Assembly (NCBI GenBank): GCA_035771175.1
Contig: CM069593.1
Location: 37,057,741-37,121,740, forward strand
Reading direction: 5' to 3'
DNA from: Paratinospora sagittata
Lineage: Eukaryota > Streptophyta > Magnoliopsida > Ranunculales > Menispermaceae
Length of the DNA: 64,000 nt
The position numbers and the translations under genes were made by a program. The notes beneath the pieces were generated by a model. The model was given only the letters and a program-made list of their open reading frames with translations. It ran no database searches and was not told the origin of the DNA. Positions within the stretch are counted from its first letter, which is position 1, and each line of letters begins with the position of its first letter. This document shows, piece after piece, positions 55,691 to 64,000 of this stretch.

Positions 55691-55890
55691 CATCTAAGAA
55701 GAAGAAGGTGGGTGAGATGGTCCAGACGTAGTCTCATAGGAGGTGTGGGTACAGATGGTGTGGATTCCTCAGCCAGTCCGGCCTGAGTTGGTTCAGTTCT
55801 TGGCCTCACACTCCTTTTTGGAGGTGATGATGGTGAAACAACTTGTTTTCTTGCAGAGAAGGGGCGAAGCTTTTTAGGTTTGGGGGCCAT
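55690..55890 (-). pseudogene. N-terminal fragment of an env-like ORF
   Basis: Minus-strand frame from ATG 55890: MAPKPKKLRPFSARKQVV followed by a Pro/Ser/Arg-rich stretch (SPSSPPKRSVRPRTEPTQ), ending after 66 codons. Composition and position resemble the basic, Pro/Ser-rich N-termini of the Sirevirus env-like ORFs at 24983 and 54235, but there is no diagnostic domain. A CTATATAG sequence 280 nt upstream (56169-56176) is at a distance like that in the other copies. Alternatively an unrelated fragment. Confidence 0.35.
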
Positions 55891-55986
55891 TTATAAATCA
55901 AATGAAAAAATATGAAAAACTGAGGCAACAGTGTAAATACTGATACAATAGGAATGAGACGATTCAGAAATGAACAAAGAACAGGA

Positions 55987-56112
55987 TTTACCAAAGGTTA
56001 AAGATGAAGATTCAGCAGTAATTTTTAAACGATTCCTGGAAAGTTCGTCTTTACCAAAGGTTAAAGATGAAGATTCAGCAGTAATTTTTAAACGATTCCT
56101 GGAAAGTTCGTC
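55987..56112. repeat. Perfect 63-bp tandem duplication
   Basis: Two identical copies, 55987-56049 and 56050-56112. On the plus strand 63 bp is 21 codons, so a short open frame (55970-56176) contains the same 21 residues twice (PKVKDEDSAVIFKRFLESSS within each unit). On the minus strand it lies upstream of ATG 55890. Identity implies a recent event. Confidence 0.95.
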
Positions 56113-56176
56113 GAAGCGTCCTAGGGCACAAAAGGTGAAAAGTGACTGCCAGGTTACAAAAAGTTTGGCTATATAG

Positions 56177-56573
56177 CGAAAAAGCGATAAGCTCGCACCT
56201 GACGCACACCAGCACGTGTTGCTTCCTAGTCTTTAAAGGTGGTTTAATTTAATTAGCAATATTGACCGATTAACATCCTTCTTCTGACTGGCGTTCTTGA
56301 TCGACTAGAGATAATATGCTCGTGAGTGTCCTCATTTGTTATTAGTTTGCTTTAGGACATTTAAGAACCATTATTAATCAGATTTGACCAATTAGACTTA
56401 AGTAACATATGGTTGAATAAACAATATCATAAGTTATATTTCATCAACCAATCATCAATAATTTAATCATGAGCGAAAATATTTAAGAATTCTAAACATT
56501 GCATGACTTTTATACCTTTGCATGATTTTTGACTTTTAACTCAAGGAACTGCAAAGTCCTCTGCTTGAGCACT
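56177..56573. other. No feature recognised
   Basis: AT-rich sequence between two truncated elements, with CACCAGCACGTGTTGC (a CACGTG E-box/G-box word) near 56208. No coding frame or repeat partner was identified. Confidence 0.5.
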
Positions 56574-57664
56574 CTACCTCATTTTGAAGCAGCTGAGATA
56601 ATTCATTATCTCCGTTCTCCATGCTGACTTCTTTCTCGACATTCTATCAGGAGATATTTCTTTAAGCGTCCTAGATGTGCTTGCTGAGGATTGTTGACTC
56701 ATTGTATATATATCATCAGCAACTTCATTTTCGTTCCTAGTTAGTAGACTTGCAAGAATGTCTTCTCTCTCAGATGAAGGTTCTAACCCACTCAAAATGT
56801 AATCAATTTCTTGAAAACTAATTTCAAATGGATTTGAAAACTCGATTAAAAAATCTACTTTATATTTCCAGTTTTTAGGAAAACTATTAAAAAAATAATG
56901 TACTAAAGTAGAATGAGATATGGTTTTTCCAAAGTATTCAAGTTCATTTACTTGACATATAAAATGTTGCAGGTTATCATGAACAAACTCACTTTCTAAA
57001 GCCCTAAAGTGAATGAGTGGTTCTTCTAATGTTCTAACTGGGTTTTTAGTCTCATCCTTTCTTTCCATGGTTTGTAGGAGATCACAGAACTCCTTTAAAC
57101 TCATTTCCCATGGTTCAACAGATTCAGCTTATCATTCAATTTCTTTGAAAGCTTATCACAGAAATACACTAGAGATATCTCTACAAATATTTCCTGATTC
57201 AATTCTTGCATTCCATCAAGAATAAATTGATATTTGTTGCATGCTGTATCGAGAGATTCATTTTTCGATATCTCAAAGGCATCAAATAGTCTATGAGACT
57301 TTTTGAGTTTTTCATCTCGAATGTTAATCTTTTCACAATGAAGTGATTTGAGTGTTTCCCAAATCTCCTTGGCACTCAAAAGATGAACTACCCTTTCTAC
57401 TTCTTCCACGGGTAGAGAACAGTACAAGGCATAGACAGCTTGAGCGTTAAGTTTATCATTTAGTTTTTCCTTATTTGTCCATAGCTCAATAGGCTTGTTG
57501 GGCATGGTGTAGCCATTTACAACCATTTCCCAAAGACTGATATCCTTAGATCATAGAAAGGATTTCATCCTTATCATCTAATATTCAAACCAGTATCTAT
57601 TGAAGAGAGGTGGTCTGTCTAAAGGTTGACCTACTTCTATGACAGTGCCTCTGGTCATTGCCAT
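56574..57664 (-). pseudogene. gag: Copia gag, minus strand, interrupted, possible duplicated domain
   Basis: Starts at ATG 57664 (MAMTRGTVIEVGQPLDRPPL, then FNRYWFEY and a stop), just inside the primer site. The longest part, 57526-57101, has LNAQAVYALYCSLPVEEVER, SAKEIWETLKSLHCEKINI and SLDTACNKYQFILDGMQELN, a UBN2-type copia Gag. After a stop at 57101, 57104-56574 continues with KEFCDLLQTMERKDETKN. It then has DNLQHFICQVNELEYFGKTI and VHYFFNSFPKNWKYKVDFLI, which looks like a second copy of the same Gag block. It is truncated near 56574 with no zinc knuckle or protease, so only LTR and gag remain. Confidence 0.75.
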
Positions 57665-57705
57665 TGACGTCAAAGAAATTGTGAAGTTTCTTTGAAGAGC
57701 AACAC

Positions 57706-57720
57706 TGCTCTGATACCAAT
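57706..57720 (-). other. Primer-binding site, minus-strand copia
   Basis: ATTGGTATCAGAGC on the minus strand adjoins the LTR end GGGCCAACA. Confidence 0.85.
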
Positions 57721-59673
57721 TGTTGGCCCAGATATGTCCGAGAGGAGGGTGAATTGGACACTTAGAAAAATTAAATATTTATTGCAATGGCAAAGACAAA
57801 GTACGAAAATTAAACAAATGTGCACAGTCTATTTATAGTGGTTCGGCTACTTGCCTAAGTCCACTACCTAACCTCCTCAGTTAAGATTTTGAACCTTATC
57901 ACTAAGGGATTCTCTTACAGGTAAGAACCAAACTGTTACACCTTTTGTCAACTTTCGGGTGTGAGAACAATCGTTACACTGCTAAACTTGCAGGCTTGAG
58001 ACCAACTTATCCCAACTTACGGGTGTGAGACAGACCTAAGCTTTCTCAACTTACGGGTGTGAGAACTACTGTCTCTCAACTTATGGGTGTGAGAAGACCT
58101 GACCTTGTTGAATATAGGAATATCAACTTAGTAGTTTATCTAACTACTGTTACAACCTTGATACAGTATACAAGGTATGAAATTGAGTACAACTATATCC
58201 TACGAACTATCTCTCAAATTTCTCTTTCAGCAAGAACGATATAAGTTAAAATAGTGTTGAATAATTTGAGTGAAAACAGTTCAAACTTTAAAATAGATTT
58301 TCAGATAAAGATAAAATATAAGCACAATATGAAAATCTGTTGAATAAGTAATGATTCAAATAAAATGCTTCGAAACTGGAATAACTTAAGCTTTTTGAAT
58401 CAAATGAAAATTCGACTAACTTTCGAAAAGTGTTTTGGCTCAAAGAATTTTCTGTATCTTAACAGTTTGTTAAGTGCCTGTATTTATAGACTTGTAAAGA
58501 TGAAGTCGTTGTTCATTTGAATTTGAATTTCAAATATGAACGTTTACTCACAACATCTAGAATATATCACGAAAATGGCAACTACATATTTCATGAATAT
58601 TATGATTTTCTTCAGATACACGAATAAGGAAAGTTTTAGAAAACGTGGTTCGTGAATTAGAGAATATCTCTTACAAATACAAAAAATTGATTTTGTACGA
58701 AAAGTTGTTCTAAAAAAGGTGGCTAAAAAGAATGTACATGTCAGAACAACAAAATATCATTTCTGTCGTTTTGTTCCTATGAGGGCGCTCATAGAGTATC
58801 AACGTCCTTGTGAACAATGAAGTGAGGGCACTACTGAACCGTAAGTGTCCTAACTTTCTTTGACAATTAAGCAACTTAAAGCATGAGAGCGCTACTTCGC
58901 AGTTAGTGTTCTATTTTGTTTTAAAACACTAAACGCATGAGGGTGCTACTCGAGAGTTAGCGTCCTAAAATTTTAAAGATAGTTTTAAAACAATGTTGAG
59001 TACGCTGATGGACAGTAAGTGTCCTGAGGGTTTTAAGTTGATTCTAAAGATGAGGGCGCTCCTACACAAGTAGCGTCCTGATAATTTATTCAACTTATAA
59101 ATATCAGCGTCCTTACAAATAGAAATCACTTGAAAACAAAAAGAACCTTCAGCGAGCTGAGACTAAGTCAACGTCCTGACATTCTCAAAGGTTGATAAAA
59201 GAAAGGTCGTCACTTACAATTAAGCGTCCTTATTAATCAGTTTAATTCAACCTTGAGCGTCCTAATATTTTATCAACGTCCTGACTCATCAAGTCTGGGA
59301 GGGCGCTGCTAAAACATTAGTATCGTGAAAAACTTTGTAAAAGCGGTTTTTGATTTCTCGGTTAAAGCTCAATAAAACATAATGTAGCTGGATTAAATCA
59401 AATATTGTAGAAATCATAAGGTACGAATAGAATGTTACTATCAAAATATGGAAACGATAAAATCTTGTTGAGAGTAAGTTGATCGATAGACTTTACATTC
59501 TAAGTACTAACAGACTCGAAACTTTACTTGAGATGATCAATAGGCTTGTAAGTTCAGTTCCTTGATCTTGATTCTTGATTAATCTGAAACACTTGACAAG
59601 ATCATTAGATACACAGATTGGAAATATTTGGAATCATCAAAACATTCATGTCATGGGGTTCATTGAAATAACA
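57721..59673 (-). repeat. Copia 5' LTR (1953 bp), minus strand
   Basis: From TGTTGGCCCAGATATGTCC (57721) to CATTGAAATAACA (59673), that is TGTTATTTCAATG to GGGCCAACA in element sense. Same family as 4870-7764. It includes CAACTTACGGGTGTGAGA repeats (57950-58095) and the dyad array (58770-59335). The right flank is Tat reverse transcriptase, into which it inserted (first flanking bases GAGCT). Confidence 0.9.
58770..59335 (-). repeat. GAGGGCGCT / AGCGTCCT dyad array
   Basis: For example TGAGGGCGCTCCTACACAAG followed by TAGCGTCCTGATAA (near 59050), and TGAGGGTGCTACTCGAGAGT followed by TAGCGTCC (near 58937). Same structure as in the other LTR family. Confidence 0.85.
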
Positions 59674-60345
59674 GAGCTCACGCCGAACGTGCATTTTGCT
59701 GAGTTCAGCATCATGCGGTACCTCCTCAAGATGTCAAACTTCTTAGATAGGTCGGTGGGATGAGCTCCTACTTCGACATTCTTCACCAGCCAGTCATCTA
59801 CGTACACCTCCATGTTGACACTGATCTTCTCTGCGAACATTTTGTTGACCAATCTTTGGTAGGTAGCTCTGACATTCTTCAAGCCGAAAGGTATGACCTT
59901 GTAGCAGTATAGTCCTCGGTCTGTGATGAACGCGGTCTTTTCTTTGTCGCTAAGGTTCATCACAATCTGCTTATACCCTGAGTAGGCATCCATGAAGCTT
60001 AATAGCTCATGATCCACTGTGACATCCACTAATTGATCAATCTGGGGCAGCACGAAGCTGTCATTCGGGCATGCCTTGTTTAGGTCTGTAAAGTCAACTC
60101 ATGTTCTCCACTTCTCGTTGGGTTTCTTGACCATAACAACGTTGGCCAACCAATCCGAATATTGGTTCGTCGACCTCTTCCTACAGTCCTTGAGCTCTTT
60201 TCTGACTGAGTTTATGTTTCTTCTGCCGAACAGGTCTTGCTTCTAAACTGACGCTAAGGCGATGAACCATGACACTGGTCGGTATGCTGGGCATATCTTC
60301 ATGAGACCATGCGATGACATCCATATTTTTTCGTAACACGTTTAT
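59674..60345 (-). pseudogene. Tat reverse transcriptase, truncated by an LTR insertion
   Basis: From about 60345: NVVMVKKPNEKWRT, a stop, VDFTDLNKACPNDSF, then the open piece from 60053. That piece has ELLSFMDAYSGYKQIVMNLS, TAFITDRGLYCYKVIPFGLK and catalytic NMEVYVDDWLVKN (YVDD intact), followed by LRRYRMMLNSAKCTFGVSS. It ends where the copia LTR begins (59673). One stop and the truncation make it non-functional. This is the fingers-palm part only; RNase H and integrase are absent. Confidence 0.88.
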
Positions 60346-60348
60346 CAT

Positions 60349-61211
60349 CTACTCGGTAAGGTCCGAGCTCATCCCGGTTCCCACCTTCAAGGTCCTTTTC
60401 GGGTCGTTGGTAATCTGCTTCTTCATCCACTCGCTCTCTACTTCCAATCCAGGAATTGTCCCCCGTGAGTCAGGGTCCGAGTTGTTATGAACTTCTAGTT
60501 GCATGAGGCTCTCTTCTGCAACTTTGGGGGTATCGATATAACCTGTTTTCCTCTTCATGGTTGTGGCATAATAGTCTCGAGATTCCTCCTGACTGCCCCT
60601 GACCACACCAACACCTCGTTCAGCTAGAAACTTAAGTGTCAGGTGGTAGGTCGATACAACTACCCTGAGGTTGTTGAGTAGAGGTCGGACTATGATGACA
60701 TTGTAGGCCATAGGGCACTTGACCACCAAGAAGTTGGTCATGACCGTGACCCTGTGCTCAGCATCTCCTCCTGTGACCGGAAGAGTTATCTTTCTTTATG
60801 GCATGATCCCGTCTCCCGTGAACCCAATGAGTGGTACGTCGACAGGGCTGAGCTGTTCCTTGGTCAAACCCAACTTCTCGAAGGCAGACCAGTAGAGGAT
60901 GTCAGCTGAACTCCCATTATCAACCAGAATTCGGTGGACCTTATAGTTGGCCACGTTCTTGGTTGTGCATGTGATCGGAGGATACTCTATGCTTCCTCCT
61001 CAGTGAAAGTGATTGCAAAATCACTTTGCTTTTGCTTCTCAGGTCGAGATCCGAGATTCATGACCTCCGACCTGGCTTCTCGGACATAGGCCTTCGTCGC
61101 TCGGTTTGAGACACCGACCAGGTCTCCGCCAAAAATGGTTTTGATCTCTCTCACTGCTTCGACTCTGTTCTTCTCTAAAGCATCTCCCATTTTTTGGTCG
61201 GCATCCTTCAC
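60349..61211 (-). pseudogene. Tat protease region
   Basis: Minus-strand pieces. A charged Gag-protease linker (61211-60987, with TKAYVREARSEVMNLGSRPE) is followed by SSADILYWSAFEKLGLT and SPVDVPLIGFTGDG, then a stop. NFLVVKCPMAYNVIIVRPLL and STYHLTLKFLAERGVG come next, down to about 60600, and an acidic linker runs to 60349. Order and motifs are those of the Tat aspartic protease, whose active site (VDNGSSAD-type) lies near 60920. Stops and at least one shift interrupt it. Confidence 0.75.
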
Positions 61212-61633
61212 GAGCTTCTTCAGATAACCCTTATGGATCAGCGTCTCGATCTCCTCCTAAACGTCATGACAGTGGTCGGTGTCATGACCATGATCTCGAT
61301 GATACCGGCAGTATTTCTTCTTGTCTCGTTGTCTCATTGGTGCTTGCAGCTTCTTCGGCCAATGCACATAGTCTCTGCTCTGGATCTCCAGCGACACTTG
61401 CTCCCAAAAAGCGTTCAGAGGTGTGTAGGTAGAGTGGACACTCTAGGGGATCCTATTTCTTCTCTAATCCCAGGGGCCAGGGTCTGACCTATTTCCACCT
61501 ATGTGGTCTCCGTTTGGTTTCATGTCTTCTTATTTCTTGCTCTTCTTGTCCTTCTTCGATCTCTTCTGGGAATTATCTTCTCCGCGCTTCACATTGCTCT
61601 GTATGTCCACGTTGATGAATTTCTCAGCCCGAT

Positions 61634-62657
61634 CTAGGACCTCTTTGTATGGACCTTCTTCTTCCCAAGTGAGTAGTGGAACTTACCTGTTTTCATACCT
61701 GTTACAAAGGTTGTCACCACAGTCTTGTCGTCGACCAGGACTCTTTTCGCATCAAACCGGTCTAGGTAGTCGCTCAAGCTTTCTCCAGACTTTTGTCTGA
61801 TGGCGAGCAGGTTGTTCACCGGCTTGACCCTCTCCTTCTGTCCAGCGAAGTGATCATTAAACTGGTGAGCTAGATGACCAAACGAGTAGATGGATCTAGT
61901 TCTAAGGTTGGTATACCATTTCTGAGTTGGTCCATTGAGGGTAATGTCAAAACCCTTTCGTATGGTCGCGTCGCCGTAGCCTTTGAACTCCATCCAGCTC
62001 TTATATTTGTTGATGTGACGTCGGGAATTTGCCTTCTCATCATATTCCTTCACCTCAGCTGTCTTGACATTTTTGGGCAGTGGGGTGTTGAGGATCTCAC
62101 CAACAAATGGAAAGGGAAGTTCGTCGCACTCCTCATAATGTTGCGAGAAATCATCTCCTCCTGACTTAGCTGATTCAATCCTTCCAGACATAGAGGTCTT
62201 CCTGGACGTCGACCTGGTCGAGGCAGTTCTTACATTATCCTTCCTGGTAGATACCGACTTGGGATGAGACCATGCCGAGTTGTTGTTCTTCTTCTTAGCA
62301 TCCAAGGAATGACGCAGGTCCCTAGCAGATAGGGATTTGCGGTTAGAGCTCGGTATCGTCTGAACTGATTTCTTCTTTGAGGTGACACTCTGACATCTGC
62401 TTCCTTCCTCTCTATGAGGTTGGGGGTTGTGAGGTGCACGGGAGGGGGGACAGCTCTCTCAGTACATGTTATTGTTCCAACACTGCCTATGACATCTTCG
62501 CAACATTCTTCTCAATAGCTAGCGCTCAATCGAGAGCTCTTCTGCTTTTGGGTTGAGCTCTTCAAGTTGTTCTTTGGTGGTCTTCCCCTATTGTTCTTAG
62601 GTGCATCAGCGGATGTTGTCGATTCCACCTCGACCAGACGTTCTGCTTTTTAGCTCA
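61634..62657 (-). pseudogene. gag: Tat gag, frameshifted
   Basis: The start ATG at 62657 is followed by a stop at codon 3, then VEVESTTSADAPKNNRGRPP in frame. The conserved part is 62305-61634, with EILNTPLPKNVKTAEVKEYD, GYGDATIRKGFDITLNGPTQ, KWYTNLRTRSIYSFGHLAHQ, NDHFAGQKERVKPVNNLLAI and RQKSGESLSDYLDRFDAKRV. This is the retrotransposon Gag capsid domain of Tat elements. Its N-terminal third is Ser/Arg-rich. Continuation toward protease (61630-61210) is in other frames (CRYHRDHGHDTDHC-like His/Cys text) and holds a possible zinc-knuckle remnant. Confidence 0.8.
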
Positions 62658-62690
62658 TAGTGGCAGAGCTGATCTAGGCTTAAGATGTCG

Positions 62691-62711
62691 TTCCCTACAA
62701 ATGGCACCAAA
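62691..62711 (-). other. Tat primer-binding site
   Basis: TTTGGTGCCATTTGTAGGG on the minus strand adjoins the LTR end CACCAACA, the position and style of Tat primer sites. Confidence 0.7.
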
Positions 62712-63388
62712 TGTTGGTGCAAGCTTTGACTACACCAATTTATAGTGATGTGGAGGGAACGTGCTAAGCTGGAACCTGCCAAGGTGGAAACTCACCTGCT
62801 CAGTGCCTCAGACCTGAAAGAAAGAAAAGGGGAGAACTGGCTATCGTGAGGAGCACCGGTGTGGTGCCAACCAAAGACTCTTCGATGCCTAAGTCAGATT
62901 TGAGTTGAATCTCATGTAGAAATCATTGTTTCTAGTGTAGTGAGTTGTGTACCTTGTTGATAGAGAATGTGCAGTATTTATAGAGATTGGAGTCTTTGGC
63001 CAGAATTGGTAGGTAATCGTTTTGCCATGATATACGCCCAGTATCCCTGGTGTCACGCCCTAAATCCACGGAGTTTGCCTTACATGGCGCCTTTCCTTGT
63101 ATTCCCTCCATGAGCTGGGTGTACCGAGCTCATGGGGCTTTGTGTTTTACGTCGGAACTTGTCTCCTGGCTGCATAGTCCAGAACAGGTCTGTAGGTGTC
63201 GACCTTTCCACGTGGTTCCCACTTTCTGTTCATGTTGTGTCTCTTGTACCCCTTCTACCTGCTCGGTAATGGCTGACAAGGGTTTGGGTCGAGCAGGAAT
63301 TAAGTCTGTTTAATGTTCAAGTAACATGTGGACGAGAGGATGAGCTAATTGGGAGCCAGCTCGACATGTCGATCAAAATGGCTCAACA
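62712..63388 (-). repeat. Tat 5' LTR (about 677 bp)
   Basis: In element sense from TGTTGAGCCATTTTG (63388) to AAAGCTTGCACCAACA (62712). CTATAAATACTGCAC (complement near 62970-62985) is TATA-like. The outer end is judged from TG/CA termini only, since the partner LTR is absent. Confidence 0.7.
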
Positions 63389-64000
63389 CTTTTATTCCCA
63401 CTTTCAACCCTCAAAAAGATAACCCTCCAATCATAATCAAAGTGTAAAGGAGAATACAGTGAAAAATAGGAAATTAAACATATAGGTTCAAGATATTTAA
63501 TGCATAGGTAACAAAGAAAAGATCATAAAGCTCAAAATGAGTGACTAAGGATATAATAAAAAATATGACAGGCTATAAGGCTCAAACTTATCCCAAACAT
63601 GGTTTAAATCATTTTTCTCATGGCATGCTCTCTTGGATTTTGCCTCAAGTGATAATCAAACTTGTTCTAGGATTTTTGGAGATCTAATATATATAACTTT
63701 ACTTGCACAAATCAAATCCAAATAAGTTATGATTCCACAAAATCGACCACACTAGACATGTAGAGAATTTCCAACAAAGTTAAGCAAAAAGGCAGATCAA
63801 GAACACAGACTTATAAATTACTCTCTACATTCCCCTAGAGTCGTGTTCATATGCATGTTCTTTTATCATTGACCATTCAAAAAAATTAAAAAATATATAT
63901 ATATAATCAAATCAAAATTTGTAAGATCATAGGATATCCTAACCTAAAACTACCACATCTTTACTATGACAAGTCAAAAATGAAAACTCTCCCCCCAAAC
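63389..64000 (-). repeat. Athila spacer fragment
   Basis: Parallels 35815-36376 of the Athila element: GGTAACAAAGAAAAG, TAAGGATATAATAA, TGGCATGCTCTC and CTCCCCCCAAAC occur in the same order. It lies between integrase and 3' LTR in that element and runs out of the window. Confidence 0.75.

Larger units (their letters stand above)
59674..63388 (-). mobile_element. Tat-lineage Ty3/gypsy element, 5' portion
   Basis: 5' LTR, primer site, gag, protease and the first part of RT on the minus strand. RT is cut at 59674 by a copia 5' LTR and the rest was not found. The RT signature TAFITDRGLYCYKVIPFGLK and the protease NFLVVKCPMAYNVIIVRPLL belong to the Tat (non-chromovirus) lineage. Confidence 0.85.

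Noticed and set aside
59646..60053. Endogenous pararetrovirus RT
   Set aside because: Motifs and the preceding protease and gag order are those of Tat-type Ty3/gypsy elements; no movement or coat protein region is present.

Overview
This 64 kb window looks like gene-poor plant heterochromatin. I found no convincing host protein gene, rRNA or tRNA. Almost all recognisable sequence is LTR retrotransposon from clades known only in plants: Ty3/gypsy CRM, Athila and Tat, and Ty1/copia elements of Sirevirus (SIRE/Maximus) type. There are also one CACTA-type transposon end and a weak SINE candidate. The host is an angiosperm; the species cannot be named. The CRM element is compatible with a (peri)centromeric location but does not prove it.

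Layout. 1-4861: CRM element on + with pol but no gag, and a 3' LTR. 4870-7764: a copia LTR fragment split by a 1.4 kb solo LTR (6188-7585). 7765-11254: mostly anonymous AT-rich DNA with a CACTA end (to 10025). 11255-16482: a minus-strand copia LTR split by a one-LTR insertion (12120-15211). 17300-20240 and 20511-22735: two complete solo LTRs. 22741-29823: a gutted minus-strand Sirevirus (env-like ORF and gag left) with another LTR in it (25431-27136). 29779-32190: a copia 5' LTR, primer site and gag start. 32191-43609: a three-level nest whose core is a complete 9.9 kb minus-strand Athila element. 43712-44250: a minus-strand LTR fragment. 44251-55430: a long Sirevirus on + carrying gag, protease, integrase, RT, RNase H and an env-like ORF, interrupted by a solo LTR at 48127-50994. 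55431-56573: small fragments. 56574-59673: 5' LTR and gag of a minus-strand copia. 59674-63388: 5' part of a minus-strand Tat element. 63389-64000: Athila spacer.

Six insertions are bounded by exact 5-bp target-site duplications read directly: TAGTG, TGGCA, CCTAT, GTTGG, TTTAT and CATGT. They fix element ends to the base and give the relative order of events. Four of the six are solo LTRs, one is a one-LTR derivative and one is full length, so LTR-LTR recombination has been frequent. Every coding region is broken by stops, frameshifts or deletions; no autonomous element is intact.

The most unusual signals are regulatory rather than coding. Several copia LTR families carry irregular arrays of short GC-rich dyads in otherwise AT-rich DNA. 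One class is AGGACGCT, about 10 nt, AGCGCCCT; the other is a palindrome with core GRAACGCGTTYC. The second class also recurs between RNase H and the env-like ORF of the Sireviruses, upstream of TATA-like sequences about 200-280 nt before the ORF start, as if the LTR promoter module were reused internally. Other points are a predicted intron upstream of the gag-less CRM pol, a hairpin abutting a TATA box in a solo LTR, and repeated polypurine-tract copies in Athila and Sirevirus.
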